From contig CP159373.1 of NCBI GenBank assembly GCA_032595685.2, positions 207,001 to 271,000 on the forward strand: DNA of 64,000 nucleotides, read 5' to 3'. The position numbers and the translations under genes are program-made. Positions 28,473-37,638 of this stretch are shown piece after piece. The stretch is from Candidatus Electrothrix aestuarii. Lineage in GTDB: Bacteria > Desulfobacterota > Desulfobulbia > Desulfobulbales > Desulfobulbaceae. The notes under the pieces were generated by a model. That model was not told the DNA's origin, ran no database searches, and was given only the letters and a program-made list of their open reading frames with translations. Each line of letters begins with the position of its first letter. Position 1 is the stretch's first letter.

Positions 28473-29540
28473 ATGAATAATTCCTCTAAGCGCCCCCAAC
28501 GAGGCCTGACCCGTCGTTCCTTCCTGCATATTGCCGCTATTGCCGGTCTTGTTGGTACTGCTGGTGCTGCCCGCTTTTTTCCTTTTTCTCCTGATGAACC
28601 CCGGCTTCTTACAGTCCGCAAGTCCTTTCCTCTGATGGGAACCATGCTCAATCTCACGGTGTACAGCCCGGACCAGGATCAGGCCGAGGCGGCAATCACG
28701 GCCATGATGACTCGTATGCAGGGTCTTGAAGGCAAACTCTCCCGCCATCAGCAGACAAGCGAGGTCGCGGCACTGAACCGCACCGGTTCGCTCGCCCAAC
28801 CGAGCGAAGAACTTCTTGCCGTCCTTGAGCTGGCTGATACCGTGCATCGCAAAACGGCAGGTGCTTTTGATATCACGGTGCTTCCTCTTCTGACCCTGTA
28901 TCAGCAGCAAAAAGAAGACCTTCGCAATCAACCGGCCCTTATCAAGAGCCTTGTCCACAATATCGACCAGGAACAGCTTCAGCTCACCTCCTCTCAAGTT
29001 CGTTTCGCCAGCAAGGACGCAGCAGGTAGCACAGCCGGAAACGCGGGAGACCTCGAAATAACCCTGGACGGCATCGGCAAGGGCTATATCGTGGATCAGG
29101 GCGTTGCCACTCTGAAATCTTTTGGTTTTCAGCAGGTATTAGTGGAAGCTGGCGGCGATCTGCTGGTTACCGGCGGCAAGCCTCACGGAGCACCCTGGCA
29201 AATCGGCATCAAAAAACCGCGCCCCGAGATGCCTGGAGAACTCCTCACTGTCGCAGGGGAAAACATGGCTGTGGCCACCTCGGGCGATTATTTCCAGCCC
29301 TTCAGCCCGGACCTGCTTTCTCATCATATCCTTAATCCCAAAACCGGCTTTTCCCCGCCCGAGCTGGCAAGCTGCACTATAACGGCCCCCAATGCGGCCT
29401 TGGCCGATGCCTTAGCAACGGGCTGTATGGTGCTGGGGACTAAAGACAGTATAGATATGCTGTCAGATATGCCAGGCTGCGAGGGACTGTTCATCGGAAA
29501 GGATTTATCTGTTCATAAAACTAAGGGATTTGCGGGCTGA
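28473..29540 (+). CDS. apbE: FAD:protein FMN transferase (ApbE), Tat-exported
   Basis: The start is the ATG of MNNSSKRPQRGLTRRSFLHI, which gives a twin-arginine signal (TRRSFLHIAAIAGLVGTAG). An open frame extends 52 codons upstream but adds nothing recognisable. The 355-residue protein has ApbE motifs: LDGIGKGYIVDQ, VEAGGDLLVTGG, VATSGDYF and HHILNPKTG. It attaches FMN to the SGAT-type threonines of NqrB and NqrC, both encoded downstream. First gene of the nqr operon; it ends one base before the nqrA ATG. Confidence 0.95.
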   Translation: MNNSSKRPQRGLTRRSFLHIAAIAGLVGTAGAARFFPFSPDEPRLLTVRKSFPLMGTMLNLTVYSPDQDQAEAAITAMMTRMQGLEGKLSRHQQTSEVAALNRTGSLAQPSEELLAVLELADTVHRKTAGAFDITVLPLLTLYQQQKEDLRNQPALIKSLVHNIDQEQLQLTSSQVRFASKDAAGSTAGNAGDLEITLDGIGKGYIVDQGVATLKSFGFQQVLVEAGGDLLVTGGKPHGAPWQIGIKKPRPEMPGELLTVAGENMAVATSGDYFQPFSPDLLSHHILNPKTGFSPPELASCTITAPNAALADALATGCMVLGTKDSIDMLSDMPGCEGLFIGKDLSVHKTKGFAG

Positions 29541-29541
29541 G

Positions 29542-30912
29542 ATGGCTTCTTCCAGAACGGAGTTCACCATAAGCAAGGGGCTGGATATTCCCATCAGCGG
29601 CGCACCGGAGCAACAGATCGGTGAGGGCAACCCGGTTTCAGAGATTGCCCTGCTCGGTATTGATTATGTTGGCCTGAAACCCACCATGAAGGTGCGAGTA
29701 GACGATCAGGTGGCAACGGGACAACTTCTTTTTACGGATAAAAAAAATCCCGGGGTCCGCTTTACTGCCCCTGCTCCGGGTAAAGTCATTGCCATTAATC
29801 GAGGATTTCGTCGTCGCTTTGAATCCCTGGTGATCAAACTGGAGGGAGAAAAAAAGCATACCTTTACCCCGCCCTGCCCTGCCCCAGAGCAACTCCCTGA
29901 TAGGGAGACCATCAAGAACGTTCTTATTGAATCCGGACAATGGACAAGCCTGCGGGCACGTCCCTACGGCAAAGTGCCCTTCCCCGATGCGGAAGCGACC
30001 TCCCTCTTTATCACGGCTATTGATACTCAGCCCTTAGCAGCAGATCCATCAATCATTATTAACGAGTACCGGGGTGATTTTATCTTAGGGCTGAACGCTC
30101 TTCAAACCCTGACAGCCAAAACCTTTCTCTGTTGCTCTCAGGACATAAGTCTGCGGAGAGCTGACCTCCCGAATATCGAGGTGGCTCATTTTTCCGGCCC
30201 CCATCCTGCCGGGCTGGCTTCAACCCATATCCATTTTCTTGATCCGGTGCATTCCGGCAAAGAGGTCTGGCATATCGGCTATCAGGATGTTATCGGGGTT
30301 GGTTACCTCTTCCGCACCGGTAAGCTCTGGGAGGAACGGGTTGTCGCCCTCACAGGGCCGTCCATCCAACGTCCGCGTTTAATAAAAACCTTGGCCGGGG
30401 CCTCTATTCCTGAGCTTTGCCAGGATGAGCTTGCTGATTCCCCGGCCCGCCTGATTGCCGGCTCGGTGTTGAACGGGCATGGGATGGGCGAAGAAAACGT
30501 TCACGGGTATTTGGGTCGTTATCAGCAGCAGGTCTGTGCCCTGCCGGAAAAAGACGGGAGCGGTCTGCTTAACTGGCTTCGCTTGGGAGGCGACCGCTAC
30601 TCCAGCCTTCCGATCTTCCTTTCTGCCTTTACAAAGAAAGCCGGGAGCAAATTTCCTCTCAGCACAGCAAGCTGGGGAGGAAAACGGGCCATCCTGCCCA
30701 TGGGAACTTATGAACAGGTTATGCCGCTGAACCTGATTGCCACGGCCCTGCTCAAGGCCATTGCCTCCGGCAATACGGAAAAGGCAGCTGCCTTGGGTTG
30801 CCTGGAACTGATTGAGGAGGACTTGGCTCTGTGCAGTTTTGTTTGTCCTGGGAAGAATAACTTCGGACCGATGTTGCGGGAGGTTTTGACCAGGATTGAG
30901 GAGGATGGGTAA
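29542..30912 (+). CDS. nqrA: Na+-translocating NADH:quinone reductase subunit A
   Basis: A 456-residue NqrA with the N-terminal FTISKGLDIPISGAPEQQIG segment typical of the family (Vibrio has a similar ITIKKGLDLPIAG). The peripheral subunit binds quinone. The ATG follows the apbE stop directly. A TTG four codons earlier is the alternative. The last 62 bases occur again, slightly diverged, at 31778-31838 beyond an inserted cassette. Confidence 0.94.
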   Translation: MASSRTEFTISKGLDIPISGAPEQQIGEGNPVSEIALLGIDYVGLKPTMKVRVDDQVATGQLLFTDKKNPGVRFTAPAPGKVIAINRGFRRRFESLVIKLEGEKKHTFTPPCPAPEQLPDRETIKNVLIESGQWTSLRARPYGKVPFPDAEATSLFITAIDTQPLAADPSIIINEYRGDFILGLNALQTLTAKTFLCCSQDISLRRADLPNIEVAHFSGPHPAGLASTHIHFLDPVHSGKEVWHIGYQDVIGVGYLFRTGKLWEERVVALTGPSIQRPRLIKTLAGASIPELCQDELADSPARLIAGSVLNGHGMGEENVHGYLGRYQQQVCALPEKDGSGLLNWLRLGGDRYSSLPIFLSAFTKKAGSKFPLSTASWGGKRAILPMGTYEQVMPLNLIATALLKAIASGNTEKAAALGCLELIEEDLALCSFVCPGKNNFGPMLREVLTRIEEDG

Positions 30913-31080
30913 GGAAGCGTAGACGAGCATGAGTCGCGTAGGTCTGCTTTCGCTCGGAGATGCCGGGACGTTGGAAAATTAAGATGAAGAATGATCCTCC
31001 TTGCAGCCGCTTACTCGGCATATTACCATAAGAGAGAAACGGGTAAGGCTTGCGTTCATATTTTATAAAGAGGCATTTCA

Positions 31081-31386
31081 ATGGGCATCTCCAAAAGTCG
31101 TAAAGAGTTCATCAAAGAACAGATCAGAAATATGCTCTGCCACGAAAAAGAAATTCAAAAAATAGTCCTGTTCGGGTCTTTTCTTCACTCGGATCAGCCC
31201 AATGATGTTGACATTGCTGTCTTCCAGAACAGCGATAAAAAATATCTCCCCCTTGCTCTCAAATATCGAAGGCTTGTTCGGGAAATTTCCAAGATACTCC
31301 CTGTTGATGTGCTTCCGCTGAAAGTAGCGGCAAAGGGCGCGTTCCTACGTGAAATAGAAGCCGGGGAAATAATCTATGAGAGATGA
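31081..31386 (+). CDS. MNT-domain nucleotidyltransferase, putative antitoxin
   Basis: A 101-residue minimal nucleotidyltransferase. The motif IVLFGSFLHSDQPNDVDIAV (residues 28-47) holds the GS and DxD parts of the active site. AGAGG precedes the ATG. It overlaps the HEPN gene by 11 bases. MNT/HEPN pairs act as toxin-antitoxin systems in which the MNT protein AMPylates the HEPN RNase. The chromosomal position inside the nqr operon is unusual. Confidence 0.85.
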   Translation: MGISKSRKEFIKEQIRNMLCHEKEIQKIVLFGSFLHSDQPNDVDIAVFQNSDKKYLPLALKYRRLVREISKILPVDVLPLKVAAKGAFLREIEAGEIIYER

Positions 31387-31762
31387 AACCCGGAAGTGGT
31401 TCCAATATGCAGAGGAGAACCTTGCTTCGGCAAGGCTCCTGCTTCAAAGCGATCTCTTCAATCCCTGCCTGCAAAACGTCCAACAGGCGGTGGAGAAAGC
31501 ACTGAAGGCGATTCTTGTCGAGAAGGCAATCAAGCTGCAAAAGACACATGATATTCTCACGATCAAATATCTTCTGCACGAACACGGCCTTGATATTGAT
31601 CTATCCGATGATGATTGCGATTTCCTGAATTCCATCTACCTGCCGTCTAAATATCCGGTAGGCAGTGTGCTTGCTGATTATGAACCCGATGAAACTATAT
31701 GTCGGGAAGCGATTTCCATTGCGGAAAGGGCGTTGCTGTCTGCTGGGAAGCTTATCGGGTAA
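31376..31762 (+). CDS. HEPN-domain protein, putative toxin
   Basis: A 128-residue PF05168-like HEPN protein: WFQYAEENLASARLLLQSDL, then NPCLQNVQQAVEKALKAILV and KLQKTHDI. This four-helix fold pairs with MNT proteins. I do not see a clear R-x4-6-H RNase motif, so RNase activity is uncertain. It overlaps the MNT gene and is cotranscribed with it. Confidence 0.82.
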   Translation: MRDETRKWFQYAEENLASARLLLQSDLFNPCLQNVQQAVEKALKAILVEKAIKLQKTHDILTIKYLLHEHGLDIDLSDDDCDFLNSIYLPSKYPVGSVLADYEPDETICREAISIAERALLSAGKLIG

Positions 31763-31777
31763 GTCGCGTAGGTCCAG

Positions 31778-31838
31778 TGAAGAACAAATTCGGCCGATGT
31801 TGCGGGAGGTTTTAACCTGGATTGAAGAGGATGGGTAG
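31778..31838 (+). pseudogene. Duplicated 3' end of nqrA
   Basis: This stretch repeats the end of nqrA (30851-30912). Both share CGATGTTGCGGGAGGTTTT and end GAGGATGGGTA followed by A or G as a stop. Differences are a one-base deletion and several single substitutions, mostly at third positions. It has no start codon. It is a scar of the event that brought in the MNT/HEPN cassette. Confidence 0.8.
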
Positions 31839-31873
31839 CAGTTTATCGATTTGGAAAATTGACATTCGACAAT

Positions 31874-32416
31874 ATGAAAAGTTCTCACTGTCTCGCTACC
31901 CAAAAAGAAAATTCAAATTCGCTTATTTTACATGCGACTCCAAGATGTATCGCAAGAAGAATACTAGCAGTCACAGCATGCTATCTAACATTCAATATTC
32001 CGTTTATATACATATTTTTCACCACCCACCGGCATAATTCCGTTATCGCAATTGCCATTATCCTTATATCAATAAGCAATATCTATGAAATATTTTCAAA
32101 AATAAATATTTATTTAAAAATAGACAAACCTAAAGATATGATTTTAGTAGAAAATTTATGGAGACACATCACAAAACAACCTATTAAAATAGACTGCAAA
32201 AAAATAAGAAATATCCTCATACAAGATAACGGAAGAGACAAAAAACAAGAACTATATGACTATTTCAATACCCTATCCTACTGGCATAGCCAGATTTTTA
32301 TCCAAACGAGAAAAGGCAAAAGTGTACGAATTTATTCAACATCATCAGATGCCGATTTAAATATAATCGCACATAAAGTTGGAAGGTATTTAAATTGCCC
32401 TGTATTTTCAGAATAA
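31874..32416 (+). CDS. Hypothetical AT-rich membrane protein
   Basis: About 180 residues, not recognised. Two hydrophobic segments (LAVTACYLTFNIPFIYIFF and SVIAIAIILISISNIYEIF, near residues 32-50 and 57-75) are followed by a charged cytoplasmic-looking part with many Lys/Asn/Ile. Base composition is far more AT-rich than nqrB next door, which suggests recent acquisition. No good ribosome site is seen before the ATG; TTG at 31859 is an alternative start. It lies between the nqrA scar and nqrB. Confidence 0.5.
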   Translation: MKSSHCLATQKENSNSLILHATPRCIARRILAVTACYLTFNIPFIYIFFTTHRHNSVIAIAIILISISNIYEIFSKINIYLKIDKPKDMILVENLWRHITKQPIKIDCKKIRNILIQDNGRDKKQELYDYFNTLSYWHSQIFIQTRKGKSVRIYSTSSDADLNIIAHKVGRYLNCPVFSE

Positions 32417-32472
32417 TCTGAACAGATTTAAAAACCCGTCAAGCTCAACGGCCTCGTCATTTCTCAATCGCT

Positions 32473-33687
32473 ATGAAACTCCTCAACACCCTCTTACAAA
32501 AAACCGCCCCCCTCTTTCATAAGGGTGGCCGCCTTGAGCGCTGGTACCCGGCCTTTGACGCGGTGGACTCCTTCCTCATGGGGAGCCGCCACACCACCGG
32601 CTCTGCGCCCCATGTCCGGGACGCAATGGACCTGAAGCGGATCATGATCCTGGTGGTGATCGCCCTCATCCCCTGCGTGTTCATGGCGATGTGGAATACC
32701 GGGTATCAGGCCAATCTGGCCCTACAAGCCTTGGGCCTGACAGGCCCTGCGGGCTGGCGCGGAGCAATAATGGCCGCGATGGGTATGCACTGCGCACCGG
32801 ACAGCTTCCTTGCCAATCTCATCCACGGCAGCCTCTATTTCCTGCCGATTTATCTGGTTTCCCTGACAGCAGGCGGACTCTGGGAGGTCATCTTTAACCT
32901 TGGCCGGGGCCATGAGATGTCCGAGGCCTTTCTGGTCACCAGCCTCCTCTTCCCCCTGACCCTGCCCCCGACCGTGCCCCTCTGGCAGGTGGCTCTGGGC
33001 ATCAGCTTCGGTATTATCTTTGCCAAAGAGGCCTATGGCGGCGTAGGACGCAATTTCATGAACCCGGCCCTGGTTGCACGGGCCTTTCTCTTTTTTGCCT
33101 ATCCCGGCAACATGAGCGGCGACACGGTCTGGGTGGGCGTGGATGGCCTGTCCAGTGCCACGGCCTTAGCCAAGGTGGCCGCAGCCCCTGCTGAGACCCC
33201 GCTTGCCAACTTCGATTTCAGCTGGGCAGATGCCTTTGTCGGCACCATTCCCGGTTCTATGGGGGAGACCTCGGTGGTGGCCTGCCTGCTGGGCGCGGCC
33301 TTGCTCCTGGTCTGCGGTATCGCCTCCTGGCGGATCATGGTCTCCATGCTCCTGGGCGGCCTGAGTCTGGCCCTGCTCTTCCAGTTTATCGCCTCCTCCT
33401 CCAACGCCCTGATCAACCTGCCCTTTTACTGGCACCCGGTACTGGGCGGCTTTGCCTTTGGCCTTATCTTTATGGCTACGGACCCGGTCACAGCTCCGCA
33501 TACCAATATCGGTCGTTGGTGCTATGGCTTTTTCATCGGCGCCTTGTCCATCCTGATTCGGGTGATCAACCCGGCGTATCCTGAGGGGGTGATGCTGGCG
33601 ATCCTGCTCGGTAACGTCTTTTCCCCGCTCTTTGACTACCCGGTCATCCAGGCCAATATCCGACAGAGGAGGCTCCGACATGGATAA
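32473..33687 (+). CDS. nqrB: Na+-translocating NADH:quinone reductase subunit B
   Basis: A 404-residue integral membrane protein with about ten helices. The covalent-FMN motif SSAT lies at residues 227-230 (DGLSSATALAKV), the ApbE target. The GRNFMNPALVARAFLFFAYP segment is conserved. It holds riboflavin and FMN and forms part of the sodium path. Its end overlaps nqrC by eight bases. The start is 1.56 kb from nqrA because of the insertion; a separate promoter is not apparent. Confidence 0.96.
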   Translation: MKLLNTLLQKTAPLFHKGGRLERWYPAFDAVDSFLMGSRHTTGSAPHVRDAMDLKRIMILVVIALIPCVFMAMWNTGYQANLALQALGLTGPAGWRGAIMAAMGMHCAPDSFLANLIHGSLYFLPIYLVSLTAGGLWEVIFNLGRGHEMSEAFLVTSLLFPLTLPPTVPLWQVALGISFGIIFAKEAYGGVGRNFMNPALVARAFLFFAYPGNMSGDTVWVGVDGLSSATALAKVAAAPAETPLANFDFSWADAFVGTIPGSMGETSVVACLLGAALLLVCGIASWRIMVSMLLGGLSLALLFQFIASSSNALINLPFYWHPVLGGFAFGLIFMATDPVTAPHTNIGRWCYGFFIGALSILIRVINPAYPEGVMLAILLGNVFSPLFDYPVIQANIRQRRLRHG

Positions 33688-34453
33688 GGAAACATCCACC
33701 GCTGCCTTTCGCGCCGTCATGGTCCTGGCCTTGGTCTGCTCTGTTCTGGTTGCCGGGGCTGCTGTGGGACTCAGGCCGCTCCAGGAGGCCAACCGCAAGC
33801 TTGATCGGAAGAAAAACATCCTCCGGGCAGCCGATCTTTATCAGGGCAAGGGTGATGTGGAGGAATTGTTTCAACAGGTGGAGACCAAGGTCGTTCGTCT
33901 GGCAGATGGCAGCTTTGTTCCGCCCGAGGAGATTGATCCTGCGGAATTTGACCAACTCGGCTCTCTCCAAAGCAAGGAGACCAGCAAAAAACTGGGCAAG
34001 GAAGAGGATAAGGCGGGACTGAATCGCCTGGAAAAATATTCTCTGGTCTATCTGGTGAAAAAGGACGGACAGCTGGACAAGGTGATCCTGCCCATTCGCG
34101 GCAAGGGCCTCTGGTCCACTCTGTACGGCTATCTGGCCCTGTCAGCGGATCTTTCCACCATCATCGGCATCACCTTTTATGAACACGGCGAGACCCCCGG
34201 CCTGGGCGGTGAGATAGAAAATCCTGACTGGCAGGCCGGTTGGCAGGGCAAACAGCTCTATGACTCCAATGACCCCAACGGACAACCTGCCCTTCAGGTT
34301 GTGAAAGGTCAGGGAAAAGGGCCACATCAGGTGGACGGGGTCTCCGGTGCCACCCTGACCATGAAAGGGGTCAATAACCTGATGCATTTCTGGTTCGGTG
34401 AGCACGGGTTCGGCCCGTTTCTGGAACGATTCAGGGGTGTTTCTAAAAAATAA
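33680..34453 (+). CDS. nqrC: Na+-translocating NADH:quinone reductase subunit C
   Basis: The start is the ATG of MDKETSTAAFRAVMVLAL, with GAGGAGG nine bases upstream. The 257-residue protein has an N-terminal membrane helix and a periplasmic FMN domain. The flavinylation motif is DGVSGATLT (SGAT at 222-225). A GxGLW segment (GKGLWSTLYGYLAL) is typical of RnfG/NqrC. Overlaps nqrB by eight bases. Confidence 0.95.
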   Translation: MDKETSTAAFRAVMVLALVCSVLVAGAAVGLRPLQEANRKLDRKKNILRAADLYQGKGDVEELFQQVETKVVRLADGSFVPPEEIDPAEFDQLGSLQSKETSKKLGKEEDKAGLNRLEKYSLVYLVKKDGQLDKVILPIRGKGLWSTLYGYLALSADLSTIIGITFYEHGETPGLGGEIENPDWQAGWQGKQLYDSNDPNGQPALQVVKGQGKGPHQVDGVSGATLTMKGVNNLMHFWFGEHGFGPFLERFRGVSKK

Positions 34454-34628
34454 CCGCATACCCCGAAGGGGTTATATTTATCCAGCTCGGGGTAACACCC
34501 CGAGTAACCGATCTGAATGCGTTCCGCATTTATCCCCAGGGTGGTACCCTGGGCTGATGAAATACAGCCCCGTTGGGGCATGGTGATGTCATAATTATAT
34601 GTAGGGGCACGGCGCGCCGTGTCCCTAC
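34454..34628. repeat. Cluster of palindromic REP-like elements between nqrC and nqrD
   Basis: Five inverted repeats follow one another without a gene: CCCCGAAGGGG, CTCGGGG-TAACA-CCCCGAG, CCCAGGGTGGTACCCTGGG, GCCCCGTTGGGGC, and a 28-base near-perfect palindrome at 34601-34628 (GTAGGG...CCCTAC around CACGGCGCGCCGTG). A related motif with CCGCCCCTAC occurs at 37325-37383. They look like dispersed extragenic palindromes. Confidence 0.7.
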
Positions 34629-34672
34629 CGGATTACAAAACCTTCGGACAAACCAAAAAGGGATCAACAACG

Positions 34673-35296
34673 ATGCCTGAGAAAAAAAGCGAACTCCTCC
34701 TCAACCCATTTTTCCAACGCAATCCCATTGCCCTGCTGGTGCTGGGGATCTGCTCGGCCCTGGCCGTGACCGGCAGCATGGCAACAGCTCTGGTCATGTC
34801 GGTCTGCCTTTCGCTGGTGGTGGCCTTTTCCAGCCTGATCATCAGCCTGATCCGCCAGCAGATCCCCAACACCGTGCGCATCGGCATCCAGATTACGGTG
34901 ATCGCCACCCTGGTTATCCTGGTGGATCAAATCCTCAAGGCCTTTTTCTATGATCTTGCCAAGCAGCTTTCCGTCTATGTGGGCCTGATCATCACTAACT
35001 GTATCGTGATGGGCCGGGCAGAGGGCTTTGCCATGAGCCACACGCCGGGCAAGGCCTTTATTGACGGGTTGGGCAACGGCATGGGCTACGGCTTTGTCCT
35101 GATGACCGTATCTTTTTGCCGGGAGCTGCTGGGTAGCGGCACCGTCTTCGGCCATGAGGTCCTGCCTCTGGTTGCCGATGGTGGCTGGTATCAGGGCAAC
35201 GGGTTGATGCTCCTGCCCAGCGGGGCCTTTTTCCTCATCGCCCTGGTGATCTGGGCCCTGCGCACGGTGTACCCCAACCAACAGGAGAAGGATTAA
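34673..35296 (+). CDS. nqrD: Na+-translocating NADH:quinone reductase subunit D
   Basis: The start is taken at ATG CCT GAG ([15 protein letters not shown]), with AAAAAGGGA upstream. A start 18 codons earlier would lie in the palindromic repeat. The 207-residue protein has six helices, with [19 protein letters not shown] being the conserved NqrD/RnfE half. With NqrE it binds an intramembrane Fe-S centre; the Cys in LIITNC is one ligand. Confidence 0.94.
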   Translation: MPEKKSELLLNPFFQRNPIALLVLGICSALAVTGSMATALVMSVCLSLVVAFSSLIISLIRQQIPNTVRIGIQITVIATLVILVDQILKAFFYDLAKQLSVYVGLIITNCIVMGRAEGFAMSHTPGKAFIDGLGNGMGYGFVLMTVSFCRELLGSGTVFGHEVLPLVADGGWYQGNGLMLLPSGAFFLIALVIWALRTVYPNQQEKD

Positions 35297-35904
35297 TGCT
35301 GCATTATTTTGAAATACTGTTCACCTCCCTGTTTATGGAGAACATGGTGCTCTCCTTTTTTCTGGGGATGTGTACCTTTCTGGCGATCTCCAAGCAGATC
35401 AATGCGGCTGCCGGTCTGGGCTTTGCCGTGCTTCTGATCCAGACCATCACCGTGCCCATCAATAACCTGATCTACCATTATCTGCTCAAACCGGATGCCC
35501 TTTCCTGGGCCGGTTTCCCCGGACTGGACCTGACCTTTCTCGGCTTGCTCATCTACATCGGGGTCATTGCCGCAGTGGTCCAGATCCTGGAAATGGCCCT
35601 GGATCGCTTTGCCCCTGCCCTGTACAACACCCTGGGGATTTACCTGCCCCTGCTCACGGTGAATTGCGCCATCCTGGGAGGCAGCCTCTTTATGGTGGAA
35701 CGCGAATACAGCTTCGGGGAAAGCGTGTTCTACGGCATCGGGTCTGGTGGCGGTTTTCTCCTGGCCGTGGTGGCTCTGGCCGGAATTCGGGAAAAGCTGG
35801 AATATGCCGATCCTCCGGCTGGCCTCCAGGGCCTCGGCCTGACCTTTATCACTGCCGGTCTGATGGCCCTGGCCTTTATGGGCCTGGCCGGAATTTCATT
35901 TTAA
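35296..35904 (+). CDS. nqrE: Na+-translocating NADH:quinone reductase subunit E
   Basis: A 202-residue six-helix protein with [16 protein letters not shown] and [17 protein letters not shown], the conserved NqrE/RnfA repeats whose Cys residues bind the 2Fe-2S centre shared with NqrD. TAATG joins the nqrD stop and nqrE start, so translation is coupled. Confidence 0.96.
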   Translation: MLHYFEILFTSLFMENMVLSFFLGMCTFLAISKQINAAAGLGFAVLLIQTITVPINNLIYHYLLKPDALSWAGFPGLDLTFLGLLIYIGVIAAVVQILEMALDRFAPALYNTLGIYLPLLTVNCAILGGSLFMVEREYSFGESVFYGIGSGGGFLLAVVALAGIREKLEYADPPAGLQGLGLTFITAGLMALAFMGLAGISF

Positions 35905-35917
35905 GGGATATCGCGAC

Positions 35918-37141
35918 ATGCAGGAAATTATTGCCGCCGTTCTTACCTTTCTCGCTCTCCAGTTTCTCTTGGTCTGCCTGATTGTGCTGGCAAAGAAGAA
36001 GCTCCAGCCGGGCGGAGAGGTCACCATTGAGATCAACGACAAAAAGGAGCTCCAGGTCAAGCCGGGGAGCCGTTTACTCACCACCCTGGCCAATGAGGAG
36101 ATCTTTATCTCCTCGGCCTGCGGCGGTGGAGGCAGCTGCGGGCAATGCCGGGTCACGGTCAAGGAAGGTGGAGGCAGTATCCTGCCCACTGAGCGGGGCT
36201 ATATCACGCGCCGGGAGGCCAGACAGGGCATGCGACTGGCCTGTCAGGTCCAGGTCAAGCGGGACATGCAGATTGAGGTGCCGCCAGAGATGCTGGAGAC
36301 CCGGAAATGGCAATGCACGGTGGTCTCCAACGAGAATATCGCCACCTTTATCAAGGAGCTGGTGCTCAAGCTGCCCGAGGGTGAGGAAATGGATTTCCGG
36401 CCCGGCGGCTATATCCAGATTGATATCCCGCCTCATGCTCTCTCCTTTAAGAGCTTTGATATTAATAAAAAATTCCTGTCCGACTGGAGCAAGTTCCGCC
36501 TGTTTCAGTACAAGTCCAATGTGACCATGCCCATCACCCGTGCCTATTCTATGGCCAACTATCCCGGTGAAAAAGGGCTGCTCAAGCTGGATGTCAAGAT
36601 CGCCTGTCCGCCTGGCGGCTGCGAAGAGCCACCCCCTCCGGGCAAGGCTTCTTCTTATATCTTTAACCTGAAACCGGGCGATGAGGTCACCATCTCCGGG
36701 CCTTACGGGGATTTCTACATCCACGAAGGCAAGCAGGAGATGATCTACGTGGGTGCCGGGGCAGGCATGGCCCCGCTGCGTAGCCAGATCCTGGAGCTGA
36801 TGAAGGGACGCCATTCCAACCGCAAGATATCCTACTGGTACGGCAGCCGTACTTTGCTGGAGGTTCCCTACCTGGATGACTTTACTGCCCTGTCTGAAAA
36901 GTATCCCAATTTCACCTTTCATCTCTGCCTGTCCCGCCCCAAAGAGGAGGATAACTGGACCGGCCCGGTGGGTCATGTCCATAATGTCCTGTACGAGGAA
37001 TACCTGAAAGACCACGAGGCACCCGAGGATATTCAATACTACACCTGCGGCCCGCCGATGATGACCCGCTCCCTGGTGAAGATGCTGATTGATCTCGGGG
37101 TGGAAGAAGATAATATCTATAAGGACGAGTTCGGCGGCTGA
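35918..37141 (+). CDS. nqrF: Na+-translocating NADH:quinone reductase subunit F
   Basis: A 407-residue NADH-oxidising subunit. An N-terminal membrane helix is followed by a 2Fe-2S domain with Cys68, Cys74, Cys77 and Cys109 ([13 protein letters not shown] ... LACQV), a FAD motif RAYSMANYP at 208-216, a NAD motif [12 protein letters not shown] at 278-289, and a terminal CGPPMMTRS. It ends one base inside the following nqrM start. Confidence 0.97.
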   Translation: MQEIIAAVLTFLALQFLLVCLIVLAKKKLQPGGEVTIEINDKKELQVKPGSRLLTTLANEEIFISSACGGGGSCGQCRVTVKEGGGSILPTERGYITRREARQGMRLACQVQVKRDMQIEVPPEMLETRKWQCTVVSNENIATFIKELVLKLPEGEEMDFRPGGYIQIDIPPHALSFKSFDINKKFLSDWSKFRLFQYKSNVTMPITRAYSMANYPGEKGLLKLDVKIACPPGGCEEPPPPGKASSYIFNLKPGDEVTISGPYGDFYIHEGKQEMIYVGAGAGMAPLRSQILELMKGRHSNRKISYWYGSRTLLEVPYLDDFTALSEKYPNFTFHLCLSRPKEEDNWTGPVGHVHNVLYEEYLKDHEAPEDIQYYTCGPPMMTRSLVKMLIDLGVEEDNIYKDEFGG

Positions 37142-37326
37142 TGAAAATTCTCTTACTTACCGTTGGAATCAGCTTTCTCGTTATTGTCGGTTGCGCGTTG
37201 CTGATTAATTTCAGTAAGCGACGGCAGCGGAAATCCCCGCATGGCTTGACGGGGATGTGCCATAAGAGTGGCGGGGCGGTTTGTGGGAAGTGTGGGGAGC
37301 GGGTGAAAAAGGGGGAGATGCTGTAG
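37141..37326 (+). CDS. nqrM: Na+-NQR maturation protein NqrM (copy 1)
   Basis: A 61-residue protein: an N-terminal membrane helix (ILLLTVGISFLVIVGCALLI), then a Cys-rich tail with GLTGMCHKSGGAVCGKCG. NqrM (DUF539) is needed to build the NqrD/E iron centre and usually sits right after nqrF, as here. The ATG overlaps the nqrF stop by one base. A second, diverged copy lies at 38898-39062. Confidence 0.85.
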   Translation: MKILLLTVGISFLVIVGCALLINFSKRRQRKSPHGLTGMCHKSGGAVCGKCGERVKKGEML

Positions 37327-37383
37327 AGGCAAACCCGTGTGTTCGCCCTTTTATGCCGGACAGACACGCGGGTCCGCCCCTAC
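37325..37383. repeat. Inverted repeat after nqrM copy 1
   Basis: Left arm AGAGGCAAACCCGTGTGTTC pairs imperfectly with the right arm ending GACACGCGGGTCCGCCCCT. The right arm resembles the 34601-34628 palindrome. No gene is present between here and the TPR gene at 37639; the rest of that gap (37384-37638) shows no clear feature except the TPR ribosome site. Confidence 0.55.
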
Positions 37384-37638
37384 AATTCCGTCCAGAATCG
37401 GAGATTTTAATTTTTGTCGATTTCCTCATTAACGAGGAGTAAAAAGAAAAAGGGAAGAGAGGAAGGTTTGCGTTGTGTAGAGCGAAAAACACTTTTCCGC
37501 AGCATAGGGTGGGTGCAATGCCTGCTCTTCTTTCCCTCCCGACATTCCCCTTGACACCCCCCGTCCCCCGCTCTAGGTTGCTTGGCAGAACTTTTTCCCA
37601 GTTACTCAACGCATATCCTGAACAGAGGAGCCAAAACC

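Larger units (their letters stand above)
30932..31774. repeat. Toxin-antitoxin cassette bounded by a 13-bp direct repeat
   Basis: AGTCGCGTAGGTC occurs at 30932-30944 and again at 31762-31774. The two copies bracket the MNT and HEPN genes almost exactly. Outside the right copy lies a second nqrA 3' end. The arrangement suggests that the cassette entered the nqr operon by recombination near the nqrA stop codon. No integrase or transposase is present inside. Confidence 0.55.

Noticed and set aside
33166-33819. 217-codon minus-strand open frame across nqrB/nqrC
   Set aside because: Shadow of GC-rich nqr coding sequence, no ribosome site, no domain.
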